Below the pieces are notes generated by a model that saw only the letters and a program-made list of their open reading frames with translations, was not told the DNA's origin and ran no database searches. Positions 1 through 8,923 of a stretch of 64,000 bases of DNA are shown here, piece after piece; within the stretch, counting starts at the first letter, position 1; each line of letters starts with the position of its first letter. A program made the translations under genes and the position numbers. Source of the stretch: Romboutsia maritimum (GTDB taxonomy: Bacteria; Bacillota; Clostridia; Peptostreptococcales; Peptostreptococcaceae); assembly GCF_002251085.2 (NCBI RefSeq), contig NZ_NOJZ02000002.1, forward strand, positions 96,542 to 160,541, read 5' to 3'.

Positions 1-768
1 TCCTAGTTTTTCAACTATATATCTTATTCTTGCCTTATTTTTATTTTCATAATTACCTTCAGTTATAAATAACTTAGTCATACCCTCAACATAATATAAT
101 ACATCACAAGGTTTTATAAGCTCATCAAGTTCTAAAGATACAGCTGGATTTTTACCTAAACCTCCACCTAGAAATACTCTAAAATAAGGTTCATTATTTC
201 TTATAGTTGCAACAAATCCTAAATCCTGAATAGTACAATGAGCAGTATCTTTATTGGAACTAGAATAAGAAACTTTTAATTTTCTAGGCAAGTGATAAGT
301 TGGAATTTTACTTATGAAATATTTGTCAGTAGCAATTGCATATGGAGCAACATCAAAAGCTTCATATGGGTCGACGCCTGATAATGGAGATAAACCTACG
401 TTTCTAGGAAAATTTCCACCACTACCACGAGTGAATATATCTTTATGTATACCTTCTTCCATTATATTACATAAATCATCTACATTAAGATTATGTAGTT
501 GAATGGCTTGTCTAGTTGTTAAATGGATTTTATTTAGCTTATGTTTACTTGCCATTTGATGTATGATATGTAGTTGAGCTCTAGACAATACACCACAAGA
601 GAATCTTAAACGTATCACAAATAAATTTTTGTCTCTTTGGGCATAGACACCATATCCACCAGAAAAGCCCTTATACTCCATCTTAGAAACTTCGTTGTTT
701 ATAAATTTTAAAGAGTATTCTTTAAAATTTGGTATTTCATCTAAGAAAATTTTTTTTACATTATCCAT
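1..768 (-). CDS. Nitrite/sulfite reductase (siroheme family), N-terminal part
   Basis: Partial gene cut by the left edge; 256 residues are readable on the minus strand from an ATG at 766-768, preceded by an AGAGGTG ribosome-binding site. The protein resembles the N-terminal half of ferredoxin-type nitrite/sulfite reductases: a segment reading HLTTRQAIQLHNL (substrate-side ferredoxin-like half-domain) followed by the glycine-rich RGSGGNFPRNVGLSPLSGVDP stretch. These enzymes carry out six-electron reduction of nitrite or sulfite using siroheme and a 4Fe-4S cluster. The cluster cysteines lie in the C-terminal half, outside the window, so substrate and activity cannot be judged here. It stands alone at this end, divergent from the next gene. 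Confidence 0.8.
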   Translation of the reverse strand, partial: MDNVKKIFLDEIPNFKEYSLKFINNEVSKMEYKGFSGGYGVYAQRDKNLFVIRLRFSCGVLSRAQLHIIHQMASKHKLNKIHLTTRQAIQLHNLNVDDLCNIMEEGIHKDIFTRGSGGNFPRNVGLSPLSGVDPYEAFDVAPYAIATDKYFISKIPTYHLPRKLKVSYSSSNKDTAHCTIQDLGFVATIRNNEPYFRVFLGGGLGKNPAVSLELDELIKPCDVLYYVEGMTKLFITEGNYENKNKARIRYIVEKLG

Positions 769-1154
769 ATGTTCACCTCTAAAATAAGATCGTATTTACT
801 GATATATTATTGACCAGATTTTATATAAATATCAAATTTAAGATATAAAGTGTATTTTTATTGAAAAAGTGTATTAACGTGTTAATATTTATTAAGCTAT
901 ATTTGTAAATAAAAATATGAACTAAAATGTATATAATATATATAAAGATACATGTTTAAAATTAATTTAACATTGATATAGGTTTTAAATTTCAATTTTA
1001 TGGTTTATAATTAAGAAAAAGTTAAATTAATATAATCTGTCTTTTTAGTCGTATAAATTTTATAATAAAAAATATTTAAATATAATAAACTTAAGAAATA
1101 ATTTTAGGATAACAAATAACAGTTATATGAAAAAGATTAAAAGGAAGTGGATAA
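769..1154. promoter_or_regulatory. Divergent intergenic region with an operator-like palindrome
   Basis: This 386-base AT-rich gap separates the reductase from the Ig-like protein and must hold both promoters. A palindrome TATTAAC-GT-GTTAATA sits at 872-887, about 105 bases upstream of the reductase start. The word AAAGTGTATT is repeated just upstream of and inside it. The arrangement is operator-like; no regulator can be assigned. No gene is seen in the gap. Confidence 0.4.
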
Positions 1155-2678
1155 ATGAGACTTATTAAAGATAAAAACTATAGAAATTTAGCTATAGTCA
1201 TATCTATTCCTCTATTAATTATAGCTCAATATTATCTTTTTAAATTTGGAGTCCTAAGACCAATGGTAAAAGGTGTAGAAATACAGATAGTAGACGGGGA
1301 ATATATAAAGGATATAGATAAGTATGTAGTTAAATTAAATGATACTTTAGAATTATCTATTGGTGACTATATTACTATTCCATCTTATGCAAAAGAACCA
1401 AATATAAGATTTAAGGTTTTAGATAATACAGAAACTTTAAAAATAGAAGGAAATAAAATGACGGCATTAAAAGAAGGATTTTCATCAATTGGAATAATGA
1501 AAAATTCAAGGGTATTAAAGAAAGCTACTATAAAAGTTGTAGATCCTAAAGTAGAAAATTTAAATCTTAATATAAGTGATGATTTAAATTATGTTGGAGA
1601 TACTGCTAAGATTAATAGTACAGTACAAGTTGATTATAAAAAATTTGAAGACAGTTATAAAGCTGTTTATGAGAGTTCTAATGAAAATATTTTAAGAATA
1701 GAAAATAATGAAATAAAAGCAGTTGGTGTAGGTACTGCAACTGTTTATGCAAAATCTGGCGATAAAGAAGAATCTATAAGTTATACTATAAGGGCTAAGG
1801 TTGCTAAGATTGAAATTAGTGATAATTTACAAATTGAAATAGGACAAAATCAAAAGTTAAATCCTTCAATTATAACAAGTCCTAGAAATTTAAAACATCC
1901 AAATATAACATATGAACTATTAGGTTCTAAAATACCTGTATCAAGAGCTATAAGACTAGATAGTGATGGCACTGTTGTAGGACTTAGAGAAGGAGAAGAA
2001 AAGGTTAAAATTATCTGTGGAAATAAATCTAAGATAATAACTATAAATGTAGTCAAAGAATCTATAACTAATAAAAGTATAGAAAACTTAAATCTTACTT
2101 ATGAAGTAGTAGATAATAAGATGATAGTTAAATTGACATGGGATTATTTTAAAGACGTGTTTAATTATGATATATATTTACGAAATAACACATTAAATGA
2201 ATCTGAGTTTAAGATGGTTAAATCTATTAATATAAAAGAAAGTGAAGTAGGAAGTGATAAAAAAGTTACAACCACTTTAGAAATTGATTTAACAAATAAT
2301 CAAAATCAAGATTTAGATATATATGTAGTGGGAAAAACTACTGTAGGAAATACTAAACAAAGTAATACTCAAAGTATAAAATATGATCCAAGTCCTATAG
2401 AGAATGAAAAAGTAGAAAATTTATCAGGAACTATAAATAAGGAAAATAATACTGTTGAAGCTACTTGGGGATTGATGAATAATCCAAATTACACATATAG
2501 TGTATATATAAAAGATAATACTGATATTAAAGAAGAATTTAGATTATACAAAGATAACTTAAATACTAATAATGTTACTATAGATACTAAAGGTCCAGAC
2601 ATAAATTTAGATATATATGTAATTGCAAATTATAATGGACGAAGTTCAATAAAAAGTGAAGTTATAAATATAAAATAA
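1155..2678 (+). CDS. Membrane-anchored protein with bacterial Ig-like and fibronectin-like domains
   Basis: The 507-residue protein has a short basic cytoplasmic tip and one hydrophobic segment at about residues 10-31, with the remainder outside. Residues about 45-295 look like two or three BIG_2-type Ig-like beta domains, with the typical endings AVGVGTATVYAKSGD and VGLREGEEKVKII. Residues about 310-505 look like two fibronectin type III-like modules (repeated NLSGTINKENNTVEATW / NLTYEVVDNKMIVKLTW pattern). No catalytic motif or sorting signal is visible. An adhesive or structural surface role is inferred from architecture only. Start: ATG with AAGGAAG upstream. Confidence 0.6.
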   Translation: MRLIKDKNYRNLAIVISIPLLIIAQYYLFKFGVLRPMVKGVEIQIVDGEYIKDIDKYVVKLNDTLELSIGDYITIPSYAKEPNIRFKVLDNTETLKIEGNKMTALKEGFSSIGIMKNSRVLKKATIKVVDPKVENLNLNISDDLNYVGDTAKINSTVQVDYKKFEDSYKAVYESSNENILRIENNEIKAVGVGTATVYAKSGDKEESISYTIRAKVAKIEISDNLQIEIGQNQKLNPSIITSPRNLKHPNITYELLGSKIPVSRAIRLDSDGTVVGLREGEEKVKIICGNKSKIITINVVKESITNKSIENLNLTYEVVDNKMIVKLTWDYFKDVFNYDIYLRNNTLNESEFKMVKSINIKESEVGSDKKVTTTLEIDLTNNQNQDLDIYVVGKTTVGNTKQSNTQSIKYDPSPIENEKVENLSGTINKENNTVEATWGLMNNPNYTYSVYIKDNTDIKEEFRLYKDNLNTNNVTIDTKGPDINLDIYVIANYNGRSSIKSEVINIK

Positions 2679-2689
2679 AGCAATTCCTT

Positions 2690-2762
2690 AAGTGATTTTA
2701 TAAGTTTAATGTAGAGTATGAATATTTTACATTGAATTTAAATATATTTTATAAAATCACTT
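2690..2762 (+). promoter_or_regulatory. Long hairpin before small ORF
   Basis: A perfect 14-bp inverted repeat (AAGTGATTTTATAA at 2690-2703 with its complement at 2749-2762) encloses a 45-base loop that itself holds AATGTA/TACATT arms. It ends directly against the AGGGGAG ribosome-binding site of the next small gene and has no U tract. It therefore looks more like a 5' leader structure affecting translation or mRNA stability than a terminator. Confidence 0.4.
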
Positions 2763-2778
2763 TAGGGGAGATGCTATT

Positions 2779-2985
2779 TTGAAAAGAAGATATGAACAAA
2801 TAAAGACTGTATCAAAAGATTTATCAGAAGAAGCATTTAAAGCGTATGCAGGAAAAAGAGATTATAAAAAAGCTATAGAAATTTATTGCTTATTAGCAGA
2901 ATCTAGGTGTGTTCCAAAAGATATATCAGATTTTTCGAAAAATATGTTGGGAAGACTTAGCAAAAAAATTGAAGAACGAAGCTAA
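2779..2985 (+). CDS. Small basic protein of unknown function
   Basis: A 68-residue charged, mostly helical protein that I do not recognise. It probably starts at TTG: AGGGGAG lies 8 bases upstream, while the ATG at 2771 hits a stop after two codons. It follows the Ig-like protein after a 100-base gap holding a strong hairpin and is followed by a terminator. The sequence KDYKKAIEIYCLLAESR resembles one helical-repeat (TPR-like) unit, but that is too short to call. Confidence 0.5.
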   Translation: MKRRYEQIKTVSKDLSEEAFKAYAGKRDYKKAIEIYCLLAESRCVPKDISDFSKNMLGRLSKKIEERS

Positions 2986-3020
2986 TAAAAAGAGTATATC
3001 TAAAAATAAATATTAAAAAT

Positions 3021-3077
3021 AAAAGCCTAAATATTAGAAACCTATAAATTTAAAAGGTGACTTATATTTAGGCTTTT
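3021..3077. terminator. Bidirectional terminator
   Basis: A 14-bp stem, AAAAGCCTAAATAT at 3021-3034 paired with 3064-3077, has A/T-rich flanks on both sides, so it serves both convergent genes. The last codons of the minus-strand gene lie within its right arm and loop. Confidence 0.75.
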
Positions 3078-3419
3078 ATATACATATGGAAATTTGATTA
3101 ATTCAAGATATCCACTTGGATGAAAGTAATAAATTTTAGATGTATATTTATCAACAAAATACCCAATATCTGTATCTACATTTGGTAAAAATACATATCC
3201 CTCTAGTTTTTTAGATTTAAGTACAGGAAATTCACTAGAAGAACCTTGGTATATATAATCAACTTTATTATTATATTGTAAAAGAAGTTGTCTAGCTTGT
3301 TCTATGGTTAATGTACTATCAATAATATTAGCAAAAGTTATTTTATTTATAGAATCATATATAAAAATAACTTGGCAAAAAATAAATAAAATTATAGATA
3401 TTTTTTTAAATAATTTCAT
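3042..3419 (-). CDS. Small exported or membrane-anchored protein, unknown
   Basis: A 125-residue protein with a basic start (MKLFKK) and a hydrophobic segment at residues 7-24, which is a signal peptide without a lipobox or an anchor. The remaining part, about 100 residues, has a YFVDKYTSKIYYFHPSGYLELI segment reminiscent of small extracytoplasmic beta domains such as PepSY-like folds, but I cannot assign a family. The stop codon falls in the loop of the shared terminator. Convergent with the preceding small gene. Confidence 0.5.
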   Translation of the reverse strand: MKLFKKISIILFIFCQVIFIYDSINKITFANIIDSTLTIEQARQLLLQYNNKVDYIYQGSSSEFPVLKSKKLEGYVFLPNVDTDIGYFVDKYTSKIYYFHPSGYLELIKFPYVYKSLNISHLLNL

Positions 3420-3594
3420 AAAAAGCCTTCCTTTACATTATGTTTGTTAGTCATAAGAAACTTACAACTAATTTATGCAAGAACATATATAATATGTACA
3501 AATTTTTTGTTTGATTTATTAAAAATGTAGAAACTGTTAAATTTACATGGTATAATCAAATATATTTATATATTTTTGAAAGGAGGGAGTTAAT

Positions 3595-4329
3595 ATTCCT
3601 TTTACATTATCTCATCCTGCAGCAGTAATATTCTTGAGAAATAAATATCTGAATTTTATGGGGCTTATATTAGGATCTATGTCACCTGATTATATATATT
3701 TTATATTATTTAGACCAAGTAGTAATATTGGACATACTTTGTTAGGTATGATTTTATTAAATTTACCATTGTGTTTTGTAATTAATTTTTTATTTGATGT
3801 ATATATTAAAGAGTCTTTAATTTTAAATTTACCTAATAATATATCAAAACAATATAATTACCTAATTAAATATAATAATAACATGAAAGATATAAAATCA
3901 ATAATCGTTTTTATATATTCTGCTTTTATAGGTATGTTTACTCATATTTTTTGGGATTCATTTACGCATAAAAGTGGATTCTTTGTTAATAAAATTAGTT
4001 TTTTAAATTATAAAATACATATTATGAGTTTGAATATTCCTGTATATAAATTTTGTCAACATTTTAGTACTATTATTGGAACTATAATTATAATAATTTA
4101 TTTATATAAAATAAGAAATATAAATGGAAAACTAATAAAAAGTAAAATTAAAAAAATTATATATTATTTTATTGTTTTTATAACTGTAGTTGTAGTACTG
4201 CTAGTTAGTTTTATATATTTTAAAATTGATAAATCTTTTGGAATAGGAACATTTGTAGTAACAGCTATTAATGGAACATTTATAGGAATGGTATTTGCGG
4301 GACATTATTATATAAGAAATAAGAGTTGA
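3595..4329 (+). CDS. DUF4184 family membrane protein (probable ATT start)
   Basis: The reading frame extends upstream of the first conventional start (TTG at 3634) and encodes PFTLSHPAAVIFLRNKYLNF, the typical beginning of DUF4184 proteins (usually MPFTLSHPAAV). The only codon in the right place is ATT at 3595, seven bases after a strong AGGAGGG, so initiation at ATT giving a 244-residue protein is the best reading. The product has about five or six hydrophobic segments plus SMSPDY and HIFWDSFTH motifs, with conserved polar residues in a metal-dependent-hydrolase-like arrangement. Function of the family is unknown. It stands alone, ending in a hairpin terminator. Confidence 0.8.
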   Translation: MPFTLSHPAAVIFLRNKYLNFMGLILGSMSPDYIYFILFRPSSNIGHTLLGMILLNLPLCFVINFLFDVYIKESLILNLPNNISKQYNYLIKYNNNMKDIKSIIVFIYSAFIGMFTHIFWDSFTHKSGFFVNKISFLNYKIHIMSLNIPVYKFCQHFSTIIGTIIIIIYLYKIRNINGKLIKSKIKKIIYYFIVFITVVVVLLVSFIYFKIDKSFGIGTFVVTAINGTFIGMVFAGHYYIRNKS

Positions 4330-4360
4330 GATATAAGTTAAATTATATTTCAGCTCTTAT
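4321..4360. terminator. Hairpin terminator
   Basis: AAGAGTTGAGATATA pairs with TATATTTCAGCTCTT (two G-U pairs), followed by a T-rich stretch. The stop codon of the DUF4184 gene lies in the left arm. It may also serve the convergent AI-2E family gene. Confidence 0.6.
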
Positions 4361-4415
4361 TTAGATTTAAATATTAATTTTTATTTTGAAATGTATATTT
4401 ATAATATAACAAACT

Positions 4416-5510
4416 TTATAGGGAACTAATATTTCTATGTTTAGATTCAATAAATTCTGTAAAATATATTTTTATAACACCCATTATAGGAACTGATAAT
4501 ATCATACCAGGAATACCAAAGAATCCTCCACCAATAGTAACAGCAAGTATAGTTAAGAAAGGACTTAATCCTAATTGCCCACCTACTATCTTAGGTTCTA
4601 TTATTGCAACTTCTACTTGTTGAACTAATAGTAAATATATTAGTGAAAATAGTGCTATATTAGGACTATAAAATAAATTTATTATAACTACAGGTGTCAT
4701 ACCTATAATTGGACCAAAATATGGTATTAAATTCATAAAGAACATTAAAGTTCCGAACAATAATGCATATTTTGATTTAATGAAATATAATCCTATTGCA
4801 GATAAAACTCCAACTATAAATGAATCTAATATTTTACCTGAAAAATACTTTCCTATATTTAGATTTAATGTATTACATACATTTAAAGTAAATTCACCAG
4901 CTTTTCTACCAAAGAAAAGATAAACTAACTTTTTAGCAAAAGATATAAAGTTTTCTTTTTCCAAAAGGATGTAAAAACAAATTATAAATGCTAGTCCAAA
5001 TTGAACTAAAAATTTACCTACAGAAAATGTAGTTGAAAATATATTACCTAAGTATCCTATCAATAAGTTACTAACCTCTGGCATTAATCCCATAATTTTT
5101 TCTCCAATTTCTTGAAGTGTTTTAGGGTCTATGGATTTTAAATTTTCGCTAAAATTCATGATAAAATCTTGAGTTTTTTGTGCATATAATGGGAATTGAC
5201 TTACTATATCAGCTAAACTACTTATAATAGCAGGAGCAGTAAACAATACAAAAGATACTAATAGAATTATTAAAAATCCATAAGTAATAAGTAAAGATAT
5301 TAATCTTTTGGTTTTTAATTTACTTTCTAAAAAAGTAACAATTGGATTAAATGCATAGGCTAAGATAAAAGCAATTACAAAAGGAGTTAACAGTGATAAA
5401 AGAACACTAACTACTCCAAAGAAATATTTATAATTATCAATAAACTTAATCAGGATATAAGATATAACTACTGTAATTATAATGTTTAGATAAAATTTTC
5501 TATCTCTCAA
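4416..5510 (-). CDS. AI-2E family transporter (PerM/YtvI-like)
   Basis: The 364-residue polytopic protein has paired N-terminal hydrophobic helices, a long amphipathic middle (about residues 100-145), and a C-terminal membrane block. That block carries the family signatures SGKILDSFIVGVLSAIGLYF, FFMNLIPYFGPIIG and EPKIVGGQLGLSP. Family members are exporters or permeases (TqsA, PerM, sodium-proton antiporters in bacilli); the substrate cannot be read from sequence. B. subtilis YtvI in this family is linked to sporulation, a possibility only. A second member lies at 16624-17805 on the other strand. Confidence 0.85.
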   Translation of the reverse strand: MRDRKFYLNIIITVVISYILIKFIDNYKYFFGVVSVLLSLLTPFVIAFILAYAFNPIVTFLESKLKTKRLISLLITYGFLIILLVSFVLFTAPAIISSLADIVSQFPLYAQKTQDFIMNFSENLKSIDPKTLQEIGEKIMGLMPEVSNLLIGYLGNIFSTTFSVGKFLVQFGLAFIICFYILLEKENFISFAKKLVYLFFGRKAGEFTLNVCNTLNLNIGKYFSGKILDSFIVGVLSAIGLYFIKSKYALLFGTLMFFMNLIPYFGPIIGMTPVVIINLFYSPNIALFSLIYLLLVQQVEVAIIEPKIVGGQLGLSPFLTILAVTIGGGFFGIPGMILSVPIMGVIKIYFTEFIESKHRNISSL

Positions 5511-5628
5511 ATACTAACACATCCTTTTTTGCAAATTTCAATAATTAATTATTAAGTACCATTATACAATAAAAATAAGTCTAAATATACCTAAATATAT
5601 GTTTATATTCATATAAATTTATGGGGAG

Positions 5629-8600
5629 GTGATTATTATAGATTATGAAGTAGTAGTAAAATATAATGGAGATATTTTAAAGTTGGAAAAAGAATTAAAT
5701 GTAACTGTAGAAATTTTAAGTTCTTCATATGCAATAATAACATCTAAAACAAAAGAAGATATAGATAAATTGCTATCGTATCCAGAAATAGAATATATAG
5801 AAAAACCATTTATTCTTGAAACTCAGGACGTTCAAAGTTTTTCTAGTACTGGAATAAGTATGTTTAAAAATATAACAGGATTAACTGGAAAAGGTACAAT
5901 ACTTGGAATTATTGATTCAGGAATAGATTACACATTGCCTATATTTAGAGATAATAATGGAAAATCAAAAATACTTTATTATTGGGATCAATCAATAGAA
6001 GGCACTCCTCCAGATGGATTTAGAGAAGGTAGCTTATATACTAATGAACAAATAAATGATGCGATAGATGGTAAATATAATATACCAATATCTACAACAA
6101 GTACTCATGGAACTCATGTTAGTGGGATATGTGCAGGAATAGCAACAGAAGCTAGTATGATAGTTGTAAGAGTAGGAAGAAGACAAACGGATACATTCTC
6201 TAAAAGTACTGAATTTATGAGAGCTATAAAATTTGTACTAGATAAATCACTAGAATTAAAAATGCCCGTATCTATTAATGTAAGTTATGGTAGCAATGAA
6301 GGCTCTCATCGAGGAGAATCTTTGTTTGAACAATTTATGGATGATATGTGTTTATACTGGAAAAATAACATAGTAGTGGCAGCAGGAAACAATGGAGATA
6401 AAGGCGGACATAAAAGAATACAGCTAGAAAATGATAAAGCTACAGAAGTTGAATTTATAGTAGGAGAAAATGAAAAAATATTAAATATTAATATATGGCC
6501 AGAATTTATAGATAATTTTAGTGTACATTTAGTTAATCCATCAAATCAGCAAACACAAAATATTTCTTTAGACTCAGGTCAGATAAATAATACTTTAGGA
6601 GAAACAAGAGTAACAGGATATTTTTATACAATAGCTCCATATTCACTATCAAGAAGAATTACAATTCAATTAAAATCAAACACACAAATAAGCCCTGGAA
6701 TATGGAGTATTGTATTTAATCCTATAGAAATAATTATGGGAAATGTAGATTTATATTTACCTACATCAGAAGGATTAAGTAAAGAAACTAGATTTTTATC
6801 CCCAACTAAATTATTAACAGTAACAGTTCCAGGGACTGCTAGTAAAGTGATAACAGTTGGAAGTTATAATTCTAGAACGGACACAGTGTCAGTGTTTTCA
6901 GGTCAAGGGGATATAGAAAATGGAATATATAAACCAGACTTATTAGCTCCAGGAGAAAATATAATATCATATTTACCAGGAGGTAGCACAGGAGCGCTGA
7001 CAGGAACTAGTATGGCAACACCTCATGTTACAGGAACCTGTTCACTTTTAATGGAATGGGGGATTGTAAGGAGAAATGATTTATACTTATATTCGCAAAA
7101 ACTTAAGTCACTTTTATTAAAAAATGCTAGGAGAACTCCAGATAATACATATCCAAATAACTCATCTGGATTTGGATTTTTAAATTTAAGAGATATAAAC
7201 TTGTATAGTCTTACTAATGTAAATCAAGATTTAGATGTACTTTTAAGAAATAAAAAAAGACTTAAAAACTTTCCATTGTCTATAATTGTATTTTACAATG
7301 ATGAATTTGAAGATTTTTTAAAAGAAGAGGGATTAGCCAATAATTTTTTTAAACTTAGCGATAACATAGGAATACTAGATATAAGTAGTATTAGTGAATC
7401 GCAATTCGGTAGAGTTCTAAATTCACCATCTGTAATAAGGATAGAAAATACTGTAAGAATGGCAATTTTAGGCTCTGTAAGTCAAGGAATTTCAAATGGC
7501 GTAGTAGCAACAGAAGAAATAGGCATTAATTTTTTTAAAAATAATCCTAATATATCAATAACAGGAAGAGGTGTTCTTATAGCAGTTGCAGATACAGGAA
7601 TAGATTATTTACATCCTGATTTTATATATCCAGATGGAACATCTAAAATAGCATATTTATGGGATCAGACTAAAGAAGGAAATCCGCCAAAAGGATATTA
7701 TATAGGAACAGAGTATACAAGAGAGGATATAAATGAGGCGATTGCAAGAAATGACCCTAGCTTATCACAAGATGAAGTAGGTCATGGAACTATGATTAGT
7801 GGTATATGTGCTGGTCTTGGAAATGTAAATAAAGAATATGCTGGGATGGCAGAGGATGCAGAACTAATAGTAATAAAGTTAGGCAAAATAGGAGGATATT
7901 ATAATAATGCAATGTCGTTAGCAGCTAGTCAATATGCGATAGGAAAATCTGTAGAGTTAAAAATGCCTTTAGTTATAAATATATCTTTAGGAAGTAATAA
8001 CTTAGCAGGATTTATTAGTAGGGAAAATGCATTAAAGTCATATTTTGTAAGAGGGCTTTTTTTTAGTGCAGGGGCAGGAAATGAAGGTAATACTGAAACG
8101 CATGCATCAGGCAAAGTTGAGTTTAAAGGAGCATCTGTAGAAGAAGAATTAGAACTTTTAGAAGATGAAGAAGAAATAGAAATAGATATTTGGGTAAACA
8201 GACCAGATAAAATAGATGTGATAATTATATCACCAACAGGGGAACCAAGTAAAGATATAAGTGTTGCAAATTATGATCAAGCGTCAGGTTTATTTAATTT
8301 AGAAGATACAAAATTTATTATAAAATATATATATCCAACTAGTTATTCAGGGCAACAATTTACAAGAATAAATTTAATAAATGTAAAAGCTGGTATATGG
8401 AAAATAAGGTTAACAGGGAATTATATAATTAATGGAATATATCATATGTATTTACCAAATAGAGCTTTTTTGAAAAAAGGTACTAAATTTAGAGAACCAG
8501 ATCCATTTTATACTACAAATTATCCATCTATTCAAGATGATATTATGGCTGTTGGTGCTTATGATACTATAAACAATAGTTTGTGGCAATCATCTTCAAG

Positions 8601-8913
8601 AGGTCCTACTATAGCAGGGACTTTGAATCCACAAATAGTAGCTCCTGGAGTGAATATAATAGCGCCATATCCAGGAAATAAATATGCAACAGTAACGGGA
8701 ACTTCAGCAGCAGCAGCGCATGTATCAGGAGCGGCTGCGCTATATTTTCAATATACACTTGTTGACAGAAAATATCCATATCAAGCATTTACAAAAAATT
8801 TATCTACGTTTATTCAGGCAGGAGCAACTAGAAGTACTAATATAGACTATCCAAATTATAGTTTTGGATATGGAATTTTAAATGTAAGAGGTATGTATGA
8901 CCAATTTAGGTAG
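5629..8913 (+). CDS. cspBA: CspBA germination protease fusion (CspB protease + CspA domain)
   Basis: Two subtilisin-like (S8) domains are fused in 1094 residues. The CspB half has a prodomain (to about residue 66) and an intact triad: Asp96 (IIDSGID), His160 (STHGTHVSG), Ser461 (GTSMATPHV), with oxyanion Asn254. The CspA half (from about residue 540) also shows Asp655 (VADTGID), His719 (VGHGTMISG), Ser1026 (GTSAAAAHV) and Asn818. That is notable because C. difficile CspA is described as a pseudoprotease. CspB cleaves pro-SleC to start cortex hydrolysis in germinating spores; in C. difficile the fusion is split by YabG. The start is uncertain: the GTG used here overlaps the GGGGAGG site, and ATT (5635) or ATA (5638) would be better spaced. 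It forms an operon with cspC, 10 bases apart. Confidence 0.93.
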   Translation: MIIIDYEVVVKYNGDILKLEKELNVTVEILSSSYAIITSKTKEDIDKLLSYPEIEYIEKPFILETQDVQSFSSTGISMFKNITGLTGKGTILGIIDSGIDYTLPIFRDNNGKSKILYYWDQSIEGTPPDGFREGSLYTNEQINDAIDGKYNIPISTTSTHGTHVSGICAGIATEASMIVVRVGRRQTDTFSKSTEFMRAIKFVLDKSLELKMPVSINVSYGSNEGSHRGESLFEQFMDDMCLYWKNNIVVAAGNNGDKGGHKRIQLENDKATEVEFIVGENEKILNINIWPEFIDNFSVHLVNPSNQQTQNISLDSGQINNTLGETRVTGYFYTIAPYSLSRRITIQLKSNTQISPGIWSIVFNPIEIIMGNVDLYLPTSEGLSKETRFLSPTKLLTVTVPGTASKVITVGSYNSRTDTVSVFSGQGDIENGIYKPDLLAPGENIISYLPGGSTGALTGTSMATPHVTGTCSLLMEWGIVRRNDLYLYSQKLKSLLLKNARRTPDNTYPNNSSGFGFLNLRDINLYSLTNVNQDLDVLLRNKKRLKNFPLSIIVFYNDEFEDFLKEEGLANNFFKLSDNIGILDISSISESQFGRVLNSPSVIRIENTVRMAILGSVSQGISNGVVATEEIGINFFKNNPNISITGRGVLIAVADTGIDYLHPDFIYPDGTSKIAYLWDQTKEGNPPKGYYIGTEYTREDINEAIARNDPSLSQDEVGHGTMISGICAGLGNVNKEYAGMAEDAELIVIKLGKIGGYYNNAMSLAASQYAIGKSVELKMPLVINISLGSNNLAGFISRENALKSYFVRGLFFSAGAGNEGNTETHASGKVEFKGASVEEELELLEDEEEIEIDIWVNRPDKIDVIIISPTGEPSKDISVANYDQASGLFNLEDTKFIIKYIYPTSYSGQQFTRINLINVKAGIWKIRLTGNYIINGIYHMYLPNRAFLKKGTKFREPDPFYTTNYPSIQDDIMAVGAYDTINNSLWQSSSRGPTIAGTLNPQIVAPGVNIIAPYPGNKYATVTGTSAAAAHVSGAAALYFQYTLVDRKYPYQAFTKNLSTFIQAGATRSTNIDYPNYSFGYGILNVRGMYDQFR

Positions 8914-8923
8914 GTGGATTTAA

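Noticed and set aside
314..502. Plus-strand ORF within the partial reductase
   Set aside because: Lies opposite a well-supported reductase reading frame with conserved motifs.
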